From NCBI GenBank assembly GCA_949357655.1, contig CASHTG010000021.1, forward strand, positions 310,001 through 374,000: 64,000 bases of DNA. Reading direction: 5' to 3'. The notes beneath the pieces were generated by a model. The model saw only the letters and a program-made list of their open reading frames with translations, had not been told where the DNA came from and did not search any database. A program made the translations under genes and the position numbers. Positions 12,690 through 24,466 of this stretch are shown piece by piece. The stretch is from Parascedosporium putredinis. Lineage: Eukaryota > Ascomycota > Sordariomycetes > Microascales > Microascaceae. Within the stretch, counting starts at the first letter, position 1. Each line of letters opens with the position of its first letter.

Positions 12690-12732
12690 AAAAAAAAAAA
12701 AGAAAAAGAAAAAGAAAAAGAAAAAGAAAAAG
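12690..12732. repeat. (AAAAAG)n purine repeat, copy 2
   Basis: A longer poly(A) start followed by about five A5G units, same orientation as the tract at 12299. Both are homopurine on the plus strand. Confidence 0.85.
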
Positions 12733-14949
12733 GAAAGTGTAAGTAGGGAAGGGACAAGGGCAAAAGCAACATCATCATCTTGAGAGACTGGGAGGTTGCG
12801 CCGGGAAAAAGACTAGGAGGCAGACGGGAGGTGGAATCGAACGCAGGGGGCCACACTGCTGTGGCACAAACCGACTTTGCAATCCCTCATATTATCAATC
12901 CAGGCCCTATCATCCTCTTCATCGGCGTGGCTACATCCCACCTCCCGAGAGCGCTCCAGCTAGTGAGCGGCCTAACGGCACGGGAACGGAACGTTCCCGA
13001 ATAGTTTGGACCGCCACTCAAAATGCCAAGCTTCGCTTGAGCGCCGAGATAGGTACAGGGCGGTCATTATCAGAAACATACGCCCTGTATTGAAGAGAAC
13101 TGGTTTCGCTCGACTTGTTTACATCGTAGGTACCTCAGGCAGATATCTTGGTGTGTTGATTGCAGTGACAAGTCATCATCCGTCTGCTGGCACTCGACAC
13201 GTTGGATACCATCTGGTCCGAAGCGCAAAATATAGTGCTTCCCGTCGTGGGGTGGTGGCAGCCGAGTGAAAAGAGGGTGCACGCGTTGGGCACCCATCCA
13301 CTAGCTATGTCTATGGTTTCCTGAAGGGTGGGATCTTGAATACGAGCCCACAATGGAGACGGGCCAGACTTCCATGGTGACTTTTTGAACCTCATATTGT
13401 GAGAATGACGATTCGTGATGATGCCAGTGGTGGTGGATGTGCATCCGACATAACGGACGCAGGCCATGGTAGATGGGATCTAGAATGGAATGGAGGCGAG
13501 GATAATCACCCAGCCATGTGCTAAATGCAGGGCATCCCTGTGCTGACTCTTGGTCCCTGGTTAATCAATCACCTTAAGAACCCTGATGTACGGAGAGTCG
13601 ATGCGATTAAGCGTAACCTTAGATGCTTTTTGGCCTCTCGTCGTCTGTTAGGTCTGTTAGGCCTTCGAGTCGCGCCGTCAATTTCCGAGGTGGAATGAAC
13701 CAGTATTCCATTGAAGCAGCTGAGTCCTCGTTGCAACTGTGTTAGTGGGGGTAAAGAACATCTGGGCTCAGTCGATGCTGGCAGCTCCCGCAATTTGCCC
13801 CACCCTCGGCGCCTTCGCCCAACACGTCAATCGTTCTCTGGTGCGAAGGGAGGTAGGAGGGAGGCGTTTGATGCAGCCGCAATCAGAAAGTGGGATAGGT
13901 TTGGTGAATCCTTCGACCTTGACTCCGGTCTCCCGGTACCTTAGAACGAGTCTAAAAGGGGCCCAAAGGAGTCATGAGACAAGAATGACAGGTGAAGTAT
14001 GCCGTTTGTATGCCAGTTTTGGCTGGCCCTTCCCTCCTGATTAGAACTTGAACCTAGTATTTTGACCAGTAACTGCCAATGATCCCCCGCGCATAACGAC
14101 GTCAAAACGAGAGGGGCCCTCTCCCCCTTGCTTTTCTTGGCTAGAAGGCTAGAAGGCGGTCTTCCGTTGACCCAGCAGGGAACATTGAAGTGACTGGGAA
14201 CTGTTTTTATCTTTTTATCTCTATCTCTCTCTTCAATGTTCTTTCCCTCCCATCATTCAATTCATAAGGAGGCTGGCTCTTTCATTTACCCCAGCCCGGT
14301 TCAGGGAAGCCAGGATCCGCTGTGGGTTGCCCTAGCCAAGCCCCATGCGCAAGGCGGGGGCAAGGGGAAAAAAAAGGCGGTATAGGGAATAGATGGATCA
14401 ATCATCTGTCCATTGACCAATACCTCTACCCTCCAGGCAGAACATTTGTGAGAAAGAGCAAACAACGCGACACCTTGTGGGGAAGTCGCAATCCCTTGAA
14501 TTGGACCAAACCTGCCGCCAGTACCGAGGTAGGCGGTCAGCGATTCGTATGGCTGGTACGCGATTTCAAGTTCACTTGAAGTTGTGGAAGGCAGCACTCG
14601 ACAGTCGATTCAGGGAACCCGCGCTCTGCTCAGTTCATCGATGGTGGGGCTCACCCAACTTCTTCGTCGCACCGAGTGGACTTGCGTTGCTGTTGCCAGG
14701 TTAAGACTGCCTAGTCAGGAGGCCGCCTGACCCGGGTCAAGCGTTCACGGTGTAAAATATTCAGTGGTCAATGTCCTTTCCCCAGGAATGCTGCCACGAC
14801 TGGACCTAGTTTCTCTCAGACGTCTGGTGACTTATCGAGTTACAAGTCTCCTGTCCCTTGGCGATGACTACCTTTCAGCTTCCCGAGTTGGCATCGACGG
14901 GTTGGGATCCATTGGCTGTTGCTGTTGCCATGTCATGGGAATGGTGTAG

Positions 14950-16230
14950 ATTACATGGGGAGGAAGGCAATGTCTTTTATTCTTAAAGGGCTTCGATTCG
15001 AGATCAACTCTACTTTCTTTCTCTTCACCCTCGGCCTTCAATAGTTTCATGAGCTCTTGAGCCAGTCGGCGATGAGAACTCCACCGCCAAACCAATTGCT
15101 CGAGCATGGATCCTGGCTGCCGGCGCCGGAGCTAGGATGGCGGGGAAGCCTGCCCCGCCATCTCGAGCTTCTTCCATTGGTGCGAGCCTTCCCGAGCAGC
15201 AAAAAGATATGAGACGGGCAAATGGTGCATGAAAGATAGCTGAACATGCGGACGTTAAGACATTATGGCAGCGGCCAGCTTACCGCCGTTTACATCGTCC
15301 GTTCGAAAACACTCGATGTACAACGTCGAGTCTGGCTCTGGCTCGCATTGACAGATACCATTTGATCCATCCCGGATTACTCGCTTGGCCCCTTGGGGAT
15401 AGGAGCGTACCGGGCAACTCTCCACTAACCCTCTTCCATAGGCAGGCAGTAGGACCGCTGAAGCCAAAACGGATGCATCGCTACTGAGCTCAGTAGAACA
15501 TCAGTCATCGCAAGCGTTGTTCGAATAACCGTGGAGCTAATATGCAAGACGATGAATGTAACAAAGAAATGTCGGAAGTCGATGAATTGCTAAGATCTCC
15601 GTCATGGAGAGAGTGACTTCGCGGCTGTTGCCGTCGATACGAAGCACATGAACTGACAGTCAAGCGTATTGGGCACCAAAGCCCGAAAAAAAAGAACAAA
15701 AAAGGGAACAAAAAAGAGCAACACGGAGGGGAGACATAAACCTTTGAGTTGACGGAAGCCGACATCGAGTGTACTATCGGGAAAGAGTCCGCAAGCAGCC
15801 AGTTTCCACATGGCCATTAACCGCGGCATGCTTCCATCCAGGCTATACCTGCCTATCTTGTCCTGCAGTATCTCAAAAGTCGGTCGACCCCACGTCCAGG
15901 AGTCCGTGCTGCTGCCACTCGATGGTCTTTTGAGGTCATCAAGAGCAGGACCGAGCCTCAGAAGGTTGACAGCACTTGACTGGGGTGCAAGCGTCCACAT
16001 TCCGGGCGAGGCCCGCACATTTCCACGCGCGTCATAAATTGCCAATGGCTCTCACCATCGAGGTATCCCCAGTCGGGGGTTTCGCTAGTAAGGTTCTTGA
16101 TTTCAAGAATCTGCACATAGGTTGTGCCGCCTGTGCAAGACAACACCATTGGCTTTATAGACCCTCTGGGTCTTGTGGCTTCATGAATTCCTCTGTTGTG
16201 TTCCCAGCGGGAAACAGACACCTGCCTCAA
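14950..16230 (-). CDS. Possible uncharacterised multi-exon gene
   Basis: I do not recognise this as any family. On the minus strand, segments with protein-like composition follow one another in different frames with splice-like borders. Around 16180-16050 reads TTYVQILEIKNLTSETPDWG; 16020-15750 reads a well-composed stretch including WGRPTFEILQDKIGRYSLDG and MPRLMAMWKLAACGLFP, ending at a possible donor (CAAAG/GTTTAT); 15400-15290 reads ICQCEPEPDSTLYIECFR before a good donor (GCG/GTAAGC at about 15285); 15100-14990 reads LVWRWSSHRRLAQELMKLLK. The frame change near 16040 could be a lost base or an intron starting at GTGAGA. Exon limits, start and stop are uncertain; a decayed gene is equally possible. 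Confidence 0.3.
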
Positions 16231-19200
16231 CCGTCATGTGAACCATGGCTGCCGGATCTCTAGATCCCCTTGCATGGTAACCTTGTTTTCTTTGAGTCTT
16301 CCTTGGTTTCTGTTTCTCCCTTTTTTTTTTTTTTCTTTTTCTTCTCCCCTCTCCTTACTTCCCATTCCCCGCCTTCTTTCTTTGTCTCATTCTTTTCTAC
16401 CTCACCCCCTTCTTGAGCCCCTACCCTTGCCGCAATTTTTGGGCGCCGGCCCATCTTACAACTTTCCTTCCACTTGGGGTGGTTTAGGTCAAAGGATAAT
16501 ATTCAATGGTCTCGGATTCGCCTCATCATTGATATTTCTGGTTGTAATTTTCTTTGGATGATGGATTGCTAATGCATTTTGGGCTCTACTTGCCAATCAC
16601 GAAAGTATCTTGCCTTGTTCTGAGGCTGTATCCCGCGCCGAGTAAGCTTGGGTAACATTGCCGAATTGTGAGGCTGCACTTGGCTTTCTCTTTCTTTTTA
16701 AAAATTCATGAGCTGGACTCACATGAGGATGGCTTTTCGATATGCCAGGCCAACTCATATTATCTTGTAGATTACCCTCTAGCGAACGTCAGCACCCACT
16801 TAGACAACCCCGCGGTGTTGCAAGGGTCAACCGTCTGGCGCCCCCAAAGCTACTTCGTAGCTATTAGACCTCGACTCTTGCCACACCAGTGCATATGCGC
16901 GTGCCCCGCGGGATTGCCTGCTCGTTGCCTTGTCGTCCGGGAGGTAACTGGTTGGGCACCCGGCGGCCACCTATTTTCAGGTACGACATGCAGGCATGGG
17001 AATGTGCAGGTATCTGAATAATCCTTTTCTTCGCCCCAAGCATATGTTTAGGCCGTGATATGGATCCCTCGGTAGTTATGACGGACAAGTGCACCATCTT
17101 ATGACGGACTGCAAGTAGGCCGTGACGTTCTGCCACCCAGGCTCAAAGAAAGGCAGAGCTGCTGAGGTGCTTAGACTACGTCGAAAAGACGTGTAGAAGT
17201 CACCTTAGCAGCCCTGGCATTTACAATTGCTCTCGGAATACCATCATACAGAGTTCCTGCTAGCGGCCCTGAGCAGTCGCGTAAATGCCCTATATGTTGC
17301 TTATTGAGGGAGGCCTCCCGGAATTATCCAAGAAGTATACACGTTCAGAACTATTGCCTTCTAATTCGACCAAGACTCCTACGTCGCACGAGGGTACAAG
17401 TGTGATTCGCTTGGGCCGACAAGAGCATACGAGTTGGGACCTCTTCTAGGAGAGGAGGTCTTCACGGGGAGGGCCACTGTCCCTGCCCGAGCGGGCTTCG
17501 GATCCATGGCTAGAAAGGGGAAAAGGTGCGATGGGAAAGGACAAAGTAAGACAAACGTCTTCAAGTTTCACTTTCAGAGTTGCATAATTCGGTGTGCGCC
17601 AGAGGTATGGCTGGATGCGTCGTGTAGATATCTCGACCGAGAGGGGGAGAGAACTTAAGCTCACTCTAGCCTCGAGACCTACCTAACTAGTCCCTCTCGG
17701 ATTGCTTCCCGTAAGCCGGGGACAATATGCTACGATGCTGTGGACTCTTTTCGGTGAAGGACCGAGACTCGTAGTGGTTAGCCACCTTTGGAAACCTAAA
17801 GGTCATGTACCTCTCAGGAACCCGCGCGGACACCCAACGCGAGATCACAAACCCGGCTCACCGGCGCGCTGTGTATAAACGATTTCTCGCCTACCCGCCG
17901 CCTCACGTCCGGTCTATGAAGTACCTTGCCGCGCCTGAGAAGGGTTTCGATGCGCTTCAATGCAGGGTAGAAGACGGCTGCGTGGAGGGAATGAAGATGA
18001 GGGGTCGCTGAGATGACTCACTAACAAGATAGAGAGAGTGCTAGGTGAGCGTCAATTGCACTTTTCTCCGGCAAGAGCCTCCCGTTGCCGGTTGACCACC
18101 TGTTCAAAAGATATAGGCTCTGCACGCACGAAGAAGGCGCCAAAGTCGGACGTCAGCCCATATGGAAGCACATGAGAGGATGCTGTGATGCACCTCGCCC
18201 AAAGCCAAGCTCAGCGGTCCGTCGTGCATCGGTTCTCTTGCATGTCACAGCGATTCTCACTGCGCAGGATCGACATCAATCCGATTGATGAAAAGGCTTC
18301 ATGGCCGTCAGCGGGTATCAAGGATGATTGCCGTGATGATGGAGTGGCTGCCCGTGTGTCTCTGGTCCGTACATGGTACACACAAGAGGGTATACCTAAG
18401 GGGATACACATCCACGGTCTTGGAGTGTTTGCAGCCCAACCACTAGTGGGAAAAGAATGATTTAATCTTTTGACAGTTCTCGAACCTAAACGAGGCTAAG
18501 ATGACGAAATGGAGAGACGGTTCCTCTTTAAAAAATTTTTGTTTCAAAAGCTTTTTCCTTTCCCCTTTTCTAGATCACTGCCCCGAGGTCTATGGTGTGG
18601 TGCCACGTTTCTTCACGCACGCCAGCCTTGGCGATCGTACTATGCATCCGGGTAGTTTGGTGTTGCGCAATGTCGCGGTGCGGACGCTTTTACGCAGGCT
18701 GGTTTGTTGCCAGGCGCATCATGAGAAAAGGGTCGAACTAGAGAGAAGGAGGTTACACGACGTCGCTGGCAGGCAGGCGGCGGTACCCAATTGCGAGTGC
18801 CTTTGGGCATTCAGCGCCCACCAATCCTTCGGGACCAGTCGGGGACGGCCCCGAAGCTCGCCGGGCCAACACAGTCAGGCTGACTTGTGTGTGTGTCTGT
18901 CTCTTTGTGTGTATACCTGCGTGCGCGTGCGCGTGTATGTGTGTATGTGTGGTCGAGAGATTGGAAATGGGGCGGAGAGTCATGAAACAGAGAGAATCGT
19001 GGTCGCTGACCCTTTGCTCTTTTAGCATTTGGGCCTGACTGGCAAGGGCTGAAGGTCTACGAGTAGAAGAAGGTGGCTCGGCGACCAGTCAGTCACTCAA
19101 TGGAGCAGTTTACTCCAGGTTACGAGACGGCCAATTTCTGATCTTTTTTATTTTATTTATTTTATTTTTATTCTTAATTCTTTCTCCTAGCACCCTTCTC

Positions 19201-20224
19201 CTTTGATCTAATTTCATAAGAAGATGGGGAACCTATTCCCTCGCTGAGCTATACTAATCATGTGTTGCACGCAGACTCGATGAGACGTCTTGCTGAGTAC
19301 CAGAGCACCATCCAATTTTTAAGATGACATTCCCACCCTCACGCTCCTGTGCGTTGAACACCGGATTGGCGGACTGGTAGCTTTCCGTTTGCTGAGTCAC
19401 GACCGGCGGGAAAGAGACGCGGGGAGGAAGCAAGACGGGACTTCCTGCTATGATCTCGGAGGACATTGCTATAGAGACTCCGTTCCGGGTAAAGTGCGGC
19501 CGACTGGCCGTGAGGGGATTGAAAGCGACGAATTCTGTACCGACTCACGTCATTTATGAACTCTTCCGAGTTGAGAGGCGCCAGTATGTCTTAGAAAGGT
19601 TTGATTCTCTTCACCTTCGTCTTTTTCCCCTTTCTTTTTCTGCTTTTTGGCGTTTTGAGACCGATTGATGCTCGGAATGGACCTTGCCCACGCACGTGCC
19701 TGCCTGATCTTTGGATCATGACGAAATCAAAATCTGGGGGAGGAGGGGATTTGGGGGAGGGGCCGGGTTTGACCAGCAGACTAGCAAGGATCAATCAATC
19801 GATCCATTGATGGATCTGGAAAAGTAAAAGGTGGGGGAAGGAGTTCGTGCTGGCTGCCGGACTTTGGTTCCTGCCAGGCATTCTCTCTTTACCTCTGCAG
19901 GCACGTGGGTTTCAGCGGGGGAGGTTCAAGTTCGGCCACTGTCGCGCAAAGAAGGGGGCGATGACCTTGACCTGTTGTCTCAAAGGAGAAGATGCCTCGG
20001 CATCTGACTGCCCAGCTCCGTCGGCTTTGCGCGCCTCGGCGGGTCCGCAGTTCCCACGCCACCATTTGTCCTGGCCCATTTAAACCCCCGATCCAGTAGA
20101 CCTGTCGCTTTCTCTTTTTCTGGGGAGTCCTTGTGAAAACAAACCAAAGCCATCGTTGCTAACTTGTTTTCCACCTTTGTTTTCCTTGTTCAGTTTAGGA
20201 AGCGGTGCACTTTTATAGCCCACC
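16231..20224. other. Gene-poor region upstream of nitronate monooxygenase
   Basis: No recognisable gene. There is a long T/C tract at about 16320-16400 and a GT/GC-rich stretch at 18885-18950. The last several hundred bases should contain the promoter and leader of the gene at 20225. Open frames such as 18501-19025 lack domain-like composition. Confidence 0.45.
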
Positions 20225-21326
20225 ATGCCTTTCGACACTGAGCTCACGCGCCGTCTCGGCATTCAGGGTAAGTTCTGCTCCTGCCTCCAGCCCTTCCTCT
20301 AAGCACCAAGTAGAAGAGGCTTTTCCCACACATAAGCGCGACCGCGTACTGACGCTTGTTTTTCGCTTGCAACGTAGTGCCCATTGTCCAGGGTGGCATG
20401 CAGCACGTAGGCACCGCGGACCTCGCCTCGGCCGTCTCCAACGCGGGCGCGCTGGGCATCATCACCGCGCTCATCTTCCCCACGCCCGAGGGTCTCCGCG
20501 AGGAGATTCGCCGCTGCCGCACCCTCACCAACCGGCCGTTTGGCGTCAACATCACCCTCCTCCCCGCCCTCGTGCCCCCGACTACGCCGCGTACGCGCGC
20601 GTGGTGATTGAGGAGGGCGTCAAGATTGTCGAAACGGCGGGCAACTCGCCCGGCCCCGTGATCAAGCAGCTCAAGGAGGCCGGCATCATCGTGCTCCACA
20701 AGTGCACCACCATCCGCCACGCCCAGAGCGCCGTCAAGCTCGGCGTCGACTTCCTCAGCATCGACGGCTTCGAGTGCGCCGGCCACGTGGGCGAATCCGA
20801 CATTACCAACTTTATCCTCCTCAGCCGCGCGAGGCAGTCGCTCAACGTGCCCTTCATCGCCTCGGGCGGCTTCGCCGACGGCCAGGGCCTCGCGGCCGCC
20901 CTCTGCCTGGGCGCCAGCGGCATCAACATGGGCACCCGCTTCATGTGCACGGTCGAGGCCCCCATCCACGAAAACATCAAGAAGGAGATTTGCCGCGCCG
21001 ACGAGACCGATACCACGCTCGTGATGAGGAAGTGGAGAAACACCACGCGCCTGTACAAGAACAAGGTGGCGCAGGAGGCTGCCAAGGTCGAGCGCGAGGT
21101 ACCCGGCGACAGCTTCGAGCCCATGGCGCCCCTCATGAGCGGCAAGAGGGGCAAGATGGTCTTTGTGGACGGCGACCCGCAGTTTGGCGTCTGGACTGCC
21201 GGCCAGGTCATTGGCTTGATTCACGATATCCCCAACTGCAAGGACCTCGTGGCTAGGATCGAGACGGAGGCTGAGGCTGCCCTCAAGGAGAAGCTGTCGC
21301 TCCTCAAGCCGGCTTCCAAGTTATAA
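20225..21326 (+). CDS. Nitronate monooxygenase (2-nitropropane dioxygenase family), one frameshift
   Basis: FMN-dependent enzyme that oxidises alkyl nitronates to carbonyl compounds and nitrite, with a TIM-barrel fold. Exon 1 is 20225-20267 (MPFDTELTRRLGIQ), the intron 20268-20377 has donor GTAAGT and acceptor ACGTAG, and exon 2 runs to the TAA at 21326. Motifs in order: PIVQGGMQHVGTADLA (flavin site), RPFGVNITLLPALVPP, GVKIVETAGN, VLHKCTTIRHA, GFECAGHVGE with the His that acts as catalytic base in class I enzymes, and FIASGGFADGQGLAAAL with GTRFMCT binding the phosphate. One C is missing from the run at 20575-20579, between VPP and DYAAYARVVIEEG; with it restored the gene is exactly 331 codons. 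Its physiological substrate is unknown; fungal members detoxify propionate 3-nitronate and related nitro toxins. It is convergent with the BCKDH gene. Confidence 0.88.
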
Positions 21327-21864
21327 ATGGTGAAAGGCAGGAGGGCTTCTTCGAGTTAGGGTTTCTTCTTTTTGTTTCTTTTTTCCGAGTCTATTATCAT
21401 GAGTCTAGATGTACGTTCACAGAGCTTGATATCATTACTGGGCTGCAGAGGAGTTAAAGTGGGGCCAAGGCGAGAGAATATGCTCGGGGCTGGAGGGATG
21501 CGAGAACTATGGTATACACTACATTGGTACATACTTTGGCATTTCACAAGAAAGCGTTCAGCAGTATCTTTCGAGACTTTGTCTTGCTCTTCTATCTCTC
21601 TCTCTCACTCGCGCCGTTATTTCCATCCTGCTAATGCGAAACTGCTACGTGTGGATTGGATATATGTAAGGGGGTAGAAATATACCTCGGTACACATCGT
21701 ATGAATATGAACATCAAGATACGTGAAGTGTTGAATGCTTGTTACAAACGGAAAAGCTTCCTTCCACATTGCACGGGACTTGGCTCCTCCCCTTTAAACC
21801 CCCAGTTCCCCAAAGGGAAAACAAAAGATAAACTCCAGTCTAATGCCTAAAATTTGATGCAACC
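21327..21864. other. Convergent 3' intergenic region
   Basis: Lies between the stop codons of the nitronate monooxygenase (+) and the E1 beta gene (-). It should contain both 3' UTRs. No coding signal seen. Confidence 0.55.
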
Positions 21865-23230
21865 TCAATACTCCATGACTCTACGAATACCGTCATATAT
21901 CCCTACGAAAAGCAAAATGATTAGCGTCTGAGTAGGATACAAGGACCGAGAGGGCAGAAGGAGTTTAGGTGCAATCGGGGAGAGAAAAGAGGGGGAACAT
22001 ACTTGTAACATCGGGAAAGTTGAACTTTTCGTACATCAGAGGCGTGGGAATACTCCAGCCGGCGATCCTGGTGACCGGAGCCTCGAGCCGGACAAAAGTG
22101 GAGGGGTCCTCCTGGATGGCGGCGGCAACCTCGGCACCGACACCAGCGTTGACCATGGCCTCATGGACGACGACGCAGCGACCCGTCTTGCGGACGCTGT
22201 CGAAGACGGTATCCTTGTCCCAGGGATAGATGGTGCGGAGGTCGATGAGCTCAACAGAGACGCCAAAGTCGCGCTCGGCGCGCTCGATGGCGGCGGCGCA
22301 GGCGTAGAGGGGCTGGCCGTAGGAGATGAGGGTGACGTGCTCACCGGGGCGGAGGACCTCGGCCTTGGAGAGGGGCAGCTCGTAGTCCTCGGCGGGGACC
22401 TGCTCGACGGCGGCGCGGTAAAGGATCTTGGGTTCCATGAAGATGCAAGGATCGTTGCTGCGGATGGCGGCGAGGAGGAGGCCCTTGGCCTGGATGGGGA
22501 GCGGGGCACGACGACGCGCAGGCCGGGAATGTGGGTAAAAAGGCTCTCGGGGCTCTGGGAGTGGTAGAGGGCGCCGTGGCCAACGCCGCCGCAAGGCATG
22601 CGGACGGTGAGACCGCCGGCGCTGCGGCCGGTGCGGCCCTCGCGGTAGCGCATCTTTGCGGCCTCGTTGACGAGCTGGTCAAAGGCCGGGTAGACGTAGT
22701 CGGCGAACTGGATCTCGGCGACGGGGCGCATGCCCTCGGCGGCGGCGCCAATGGCGAAGCCGATGATGCCTTGCTCGGTAAGCGGGGTGTTGAAGACCCG
22801 CTGGGCGCCGTAGGACTCGGCGAGGTTCATGGAGCAGCGGAAGACGCCGCCAAAGGCCACGTCCTCGCCAAAGACGAGCACGGTCTCGTCGGTGGCGAGG
22901 GCGGTGGCGAGGGCGTCGTTGACGGCTTGGAAAAAGTTCATCTTGCGCGTGGCGCCGCCGCGGGCCGGGGCGGGCAGGTCCGTCGTCGCGAGGGCGGCTT
23001 GCGGGGTGTGCGCGAGGAGGGGCGTCGTGGCGTAGTCGATGGGGAGGTTGAGCTTTGCGTTGGGTGGGTGGGTCGAGTACGCGCGGGAGGAAGGGCTGCT
23101 GGGGAGCCGGGACGAGAGGCCGCGGCGGCGGTGACGGTGACGGGGAGAGGCCGGCTGGGAGGTGGAGTCGCGGGGAGCGGTGGTGGTGGACGGCGGCCCT
23201 GGCGAGGTGCCGTATCGATTCGGACTTCAT
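21865..23230 (-). CDS. Branched-chain 2-oxoacid dehydrogenase E1 subunit beta, mitochondrial; frameshifted
   Basis: Beta subunit of the thiamine diphosphate-dependent E1 component that decarboxylates the 2-oxoacids of valine, leucine and isoleucine in mitochondria. Exons are 23230-22003 and 21902-21865; the intron (GTATGT...CGTAG) precedes a short last exon reading IYDGIRRVMEY. Motifs: FFQAVNDALATALATDETVLVFGEDVAFGGVFR, NTPLTEQGIIGFAIGAA, EIQFADYVYPAFDQ, MPCGGVGHGALYHSQSPE, then FMEPKILYRAAVEQVP and a transketolase C-domain with VSVELIDLRTIYPWD and CVVVHEAMVNAG. The basic N-terminus fits a presequence. One base is missing at 22496-22499 (RSP/IQAKG). The N-terminal part is also out of frame with the body before about 23075, by a net two missing or one extra base, so the exact start is provisional. 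Confidence 0.87.
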
Positions 23231-24466
23231 GGCTGGTTTGTGTTTTTCGTGCGTGGACTGGTGGGTGTGTGAGTAGAAAGGGCGGAGATGGAGGTGGTGG
23301 ACGGAGGCGGGATAAGAGGACGGAAGGGTAGGAGGGGCGGAGAAAGTGGATGGATTCGGCCGCCCTCTTGGACTCGATTGAGTTTGCGATGGGTTCTCAA
23401 GGAGTGATGGTGGATTAGGAAATGTCGAGATGGTTTACGAGTCGAATCCAAGTAATCCCAGGAGATGGGAATTAAAGACAAGAATTGTGTGTGCGGGTGT
23501 ATTGCTGAAGAGGGTTATGGTTCTAGATGTTCTCGCCGTCGTTCCTTCCCTCGCCCACGTTCTTCTTTCCCGCTCATAACCCTTTGCCCTGAGTGCGGGT
23601 TAAGGGGATTGCGGCGGCATTGTGATGTCAATTGCTCGGCTTGTTGCGGCCCTTTGCGTTCAATTGACCGCGATGTGGGGACCGAGAGCTGCAACCACTT
23701 TAAGCCGATTTTGGTTACTGGGCCAACAACCGAATCCAGGTTTTGGTTGCATCGGTTGCACTAATTGCATCTGTCATCATGGAAAAACAGGGAAGCGCTG
23801 ACACAGTGACAGAAGCCGTGACAGGCGCTGCGGTGGTTCGTCCAGGTTCAGGCCAGCCAAGGCGTGCGCAGCAGACTTGGCGCGCGGCCAAGATTGGACA
23901 AAAGACGACGACTATTATTATTGTGCAAGGATGCAAGACACACAAGAAAAGCTAGCATCCAACAGAGCCATGATGTGCGCATGAATTGTGAGATGGTAAA
24001 CATCTCATCTCCGAAGAAACCTCTCTCTCTTGCATTTATTGCTTTTGCTTGCATCTTTTATTCCAGAAGCCTTTGAATCTTTTGAGCGAAATCTGTTGAA
24101 TCCATCCTGCGCGAAATTTAATATTCTTCACGACAGCGACGGCCGACAATAATTTTTAGAATCAACTCTCTTTTCTCCGCTCTCCGCCCTCCTCTTTCCG
24201 CCCTTGATACGAATCAACGATCCAGGCGGTGTTTAAGACTTCCACATATCTCGTGGGCCTTGAATGGCACTTATGTCTTAGACCCAAGCACCCAAGCTCA
24301 CCCATTAAGACCGAGGAAGACACGACTAGGCACTAGTTGCGATATTAACTACTGGGGGAGGCCCTGTCATTTTTCAGTCCGGGAATTTGCGATTCATATT
24401 TCATTTCCCGGGACGGAAACATAGGGGAGAGAGAGAGAGAGGACGAGAAGATAACAACCATCGGCC
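23231..24466. other. Divergent promoter region
   Basis: Lies between the divergent starts of the E1 beta gene (-) and the glucanase gene (+). It includes a GA repeat just before 24467 (about 24427-24441). No coding signal seen. Confidence 0.55.

Larger units (their letters stand above)
10826..14949. other. Gene-poor region with purine repeats and a weak coding trace
   Basis: Upstream of 10825 this is the probable promoter of the dsRBD-like gene. Two hexanucleotide AAAAAG repeats lie at 12299-12337 and 12690-12732. On the minus strand at about 13070-13467, two overlapping frames carry peptide-like segments (SGPSPLWARIQDPTLQET, and PPPHDGKHYILRFGPDGI) that would join after one lost base. I do not recognise the family and do not call a gene there. 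Confidence 0.4.

Noticed and set aside
16231..20224. Decayed transposon in the gene-poor region
   Set aside because: No terminal repeats, no reverse transcriptase or transposase motifs, and no strong AT shift typical of repeat-induced point mutation.
20244..21224. Long open frame antisense to nitronate monooxygenase (326 codons)
   Set aside because: It mirrors the GC-rich codons of the real gene, has no domain, and the sense strand carries all family motifs.
22531..23331. 266-codon plus-strand open frame over BCKDH E1 beta
   Set aside because: Gly/Val/Ala-rich shadow of the real minus-strand gene.
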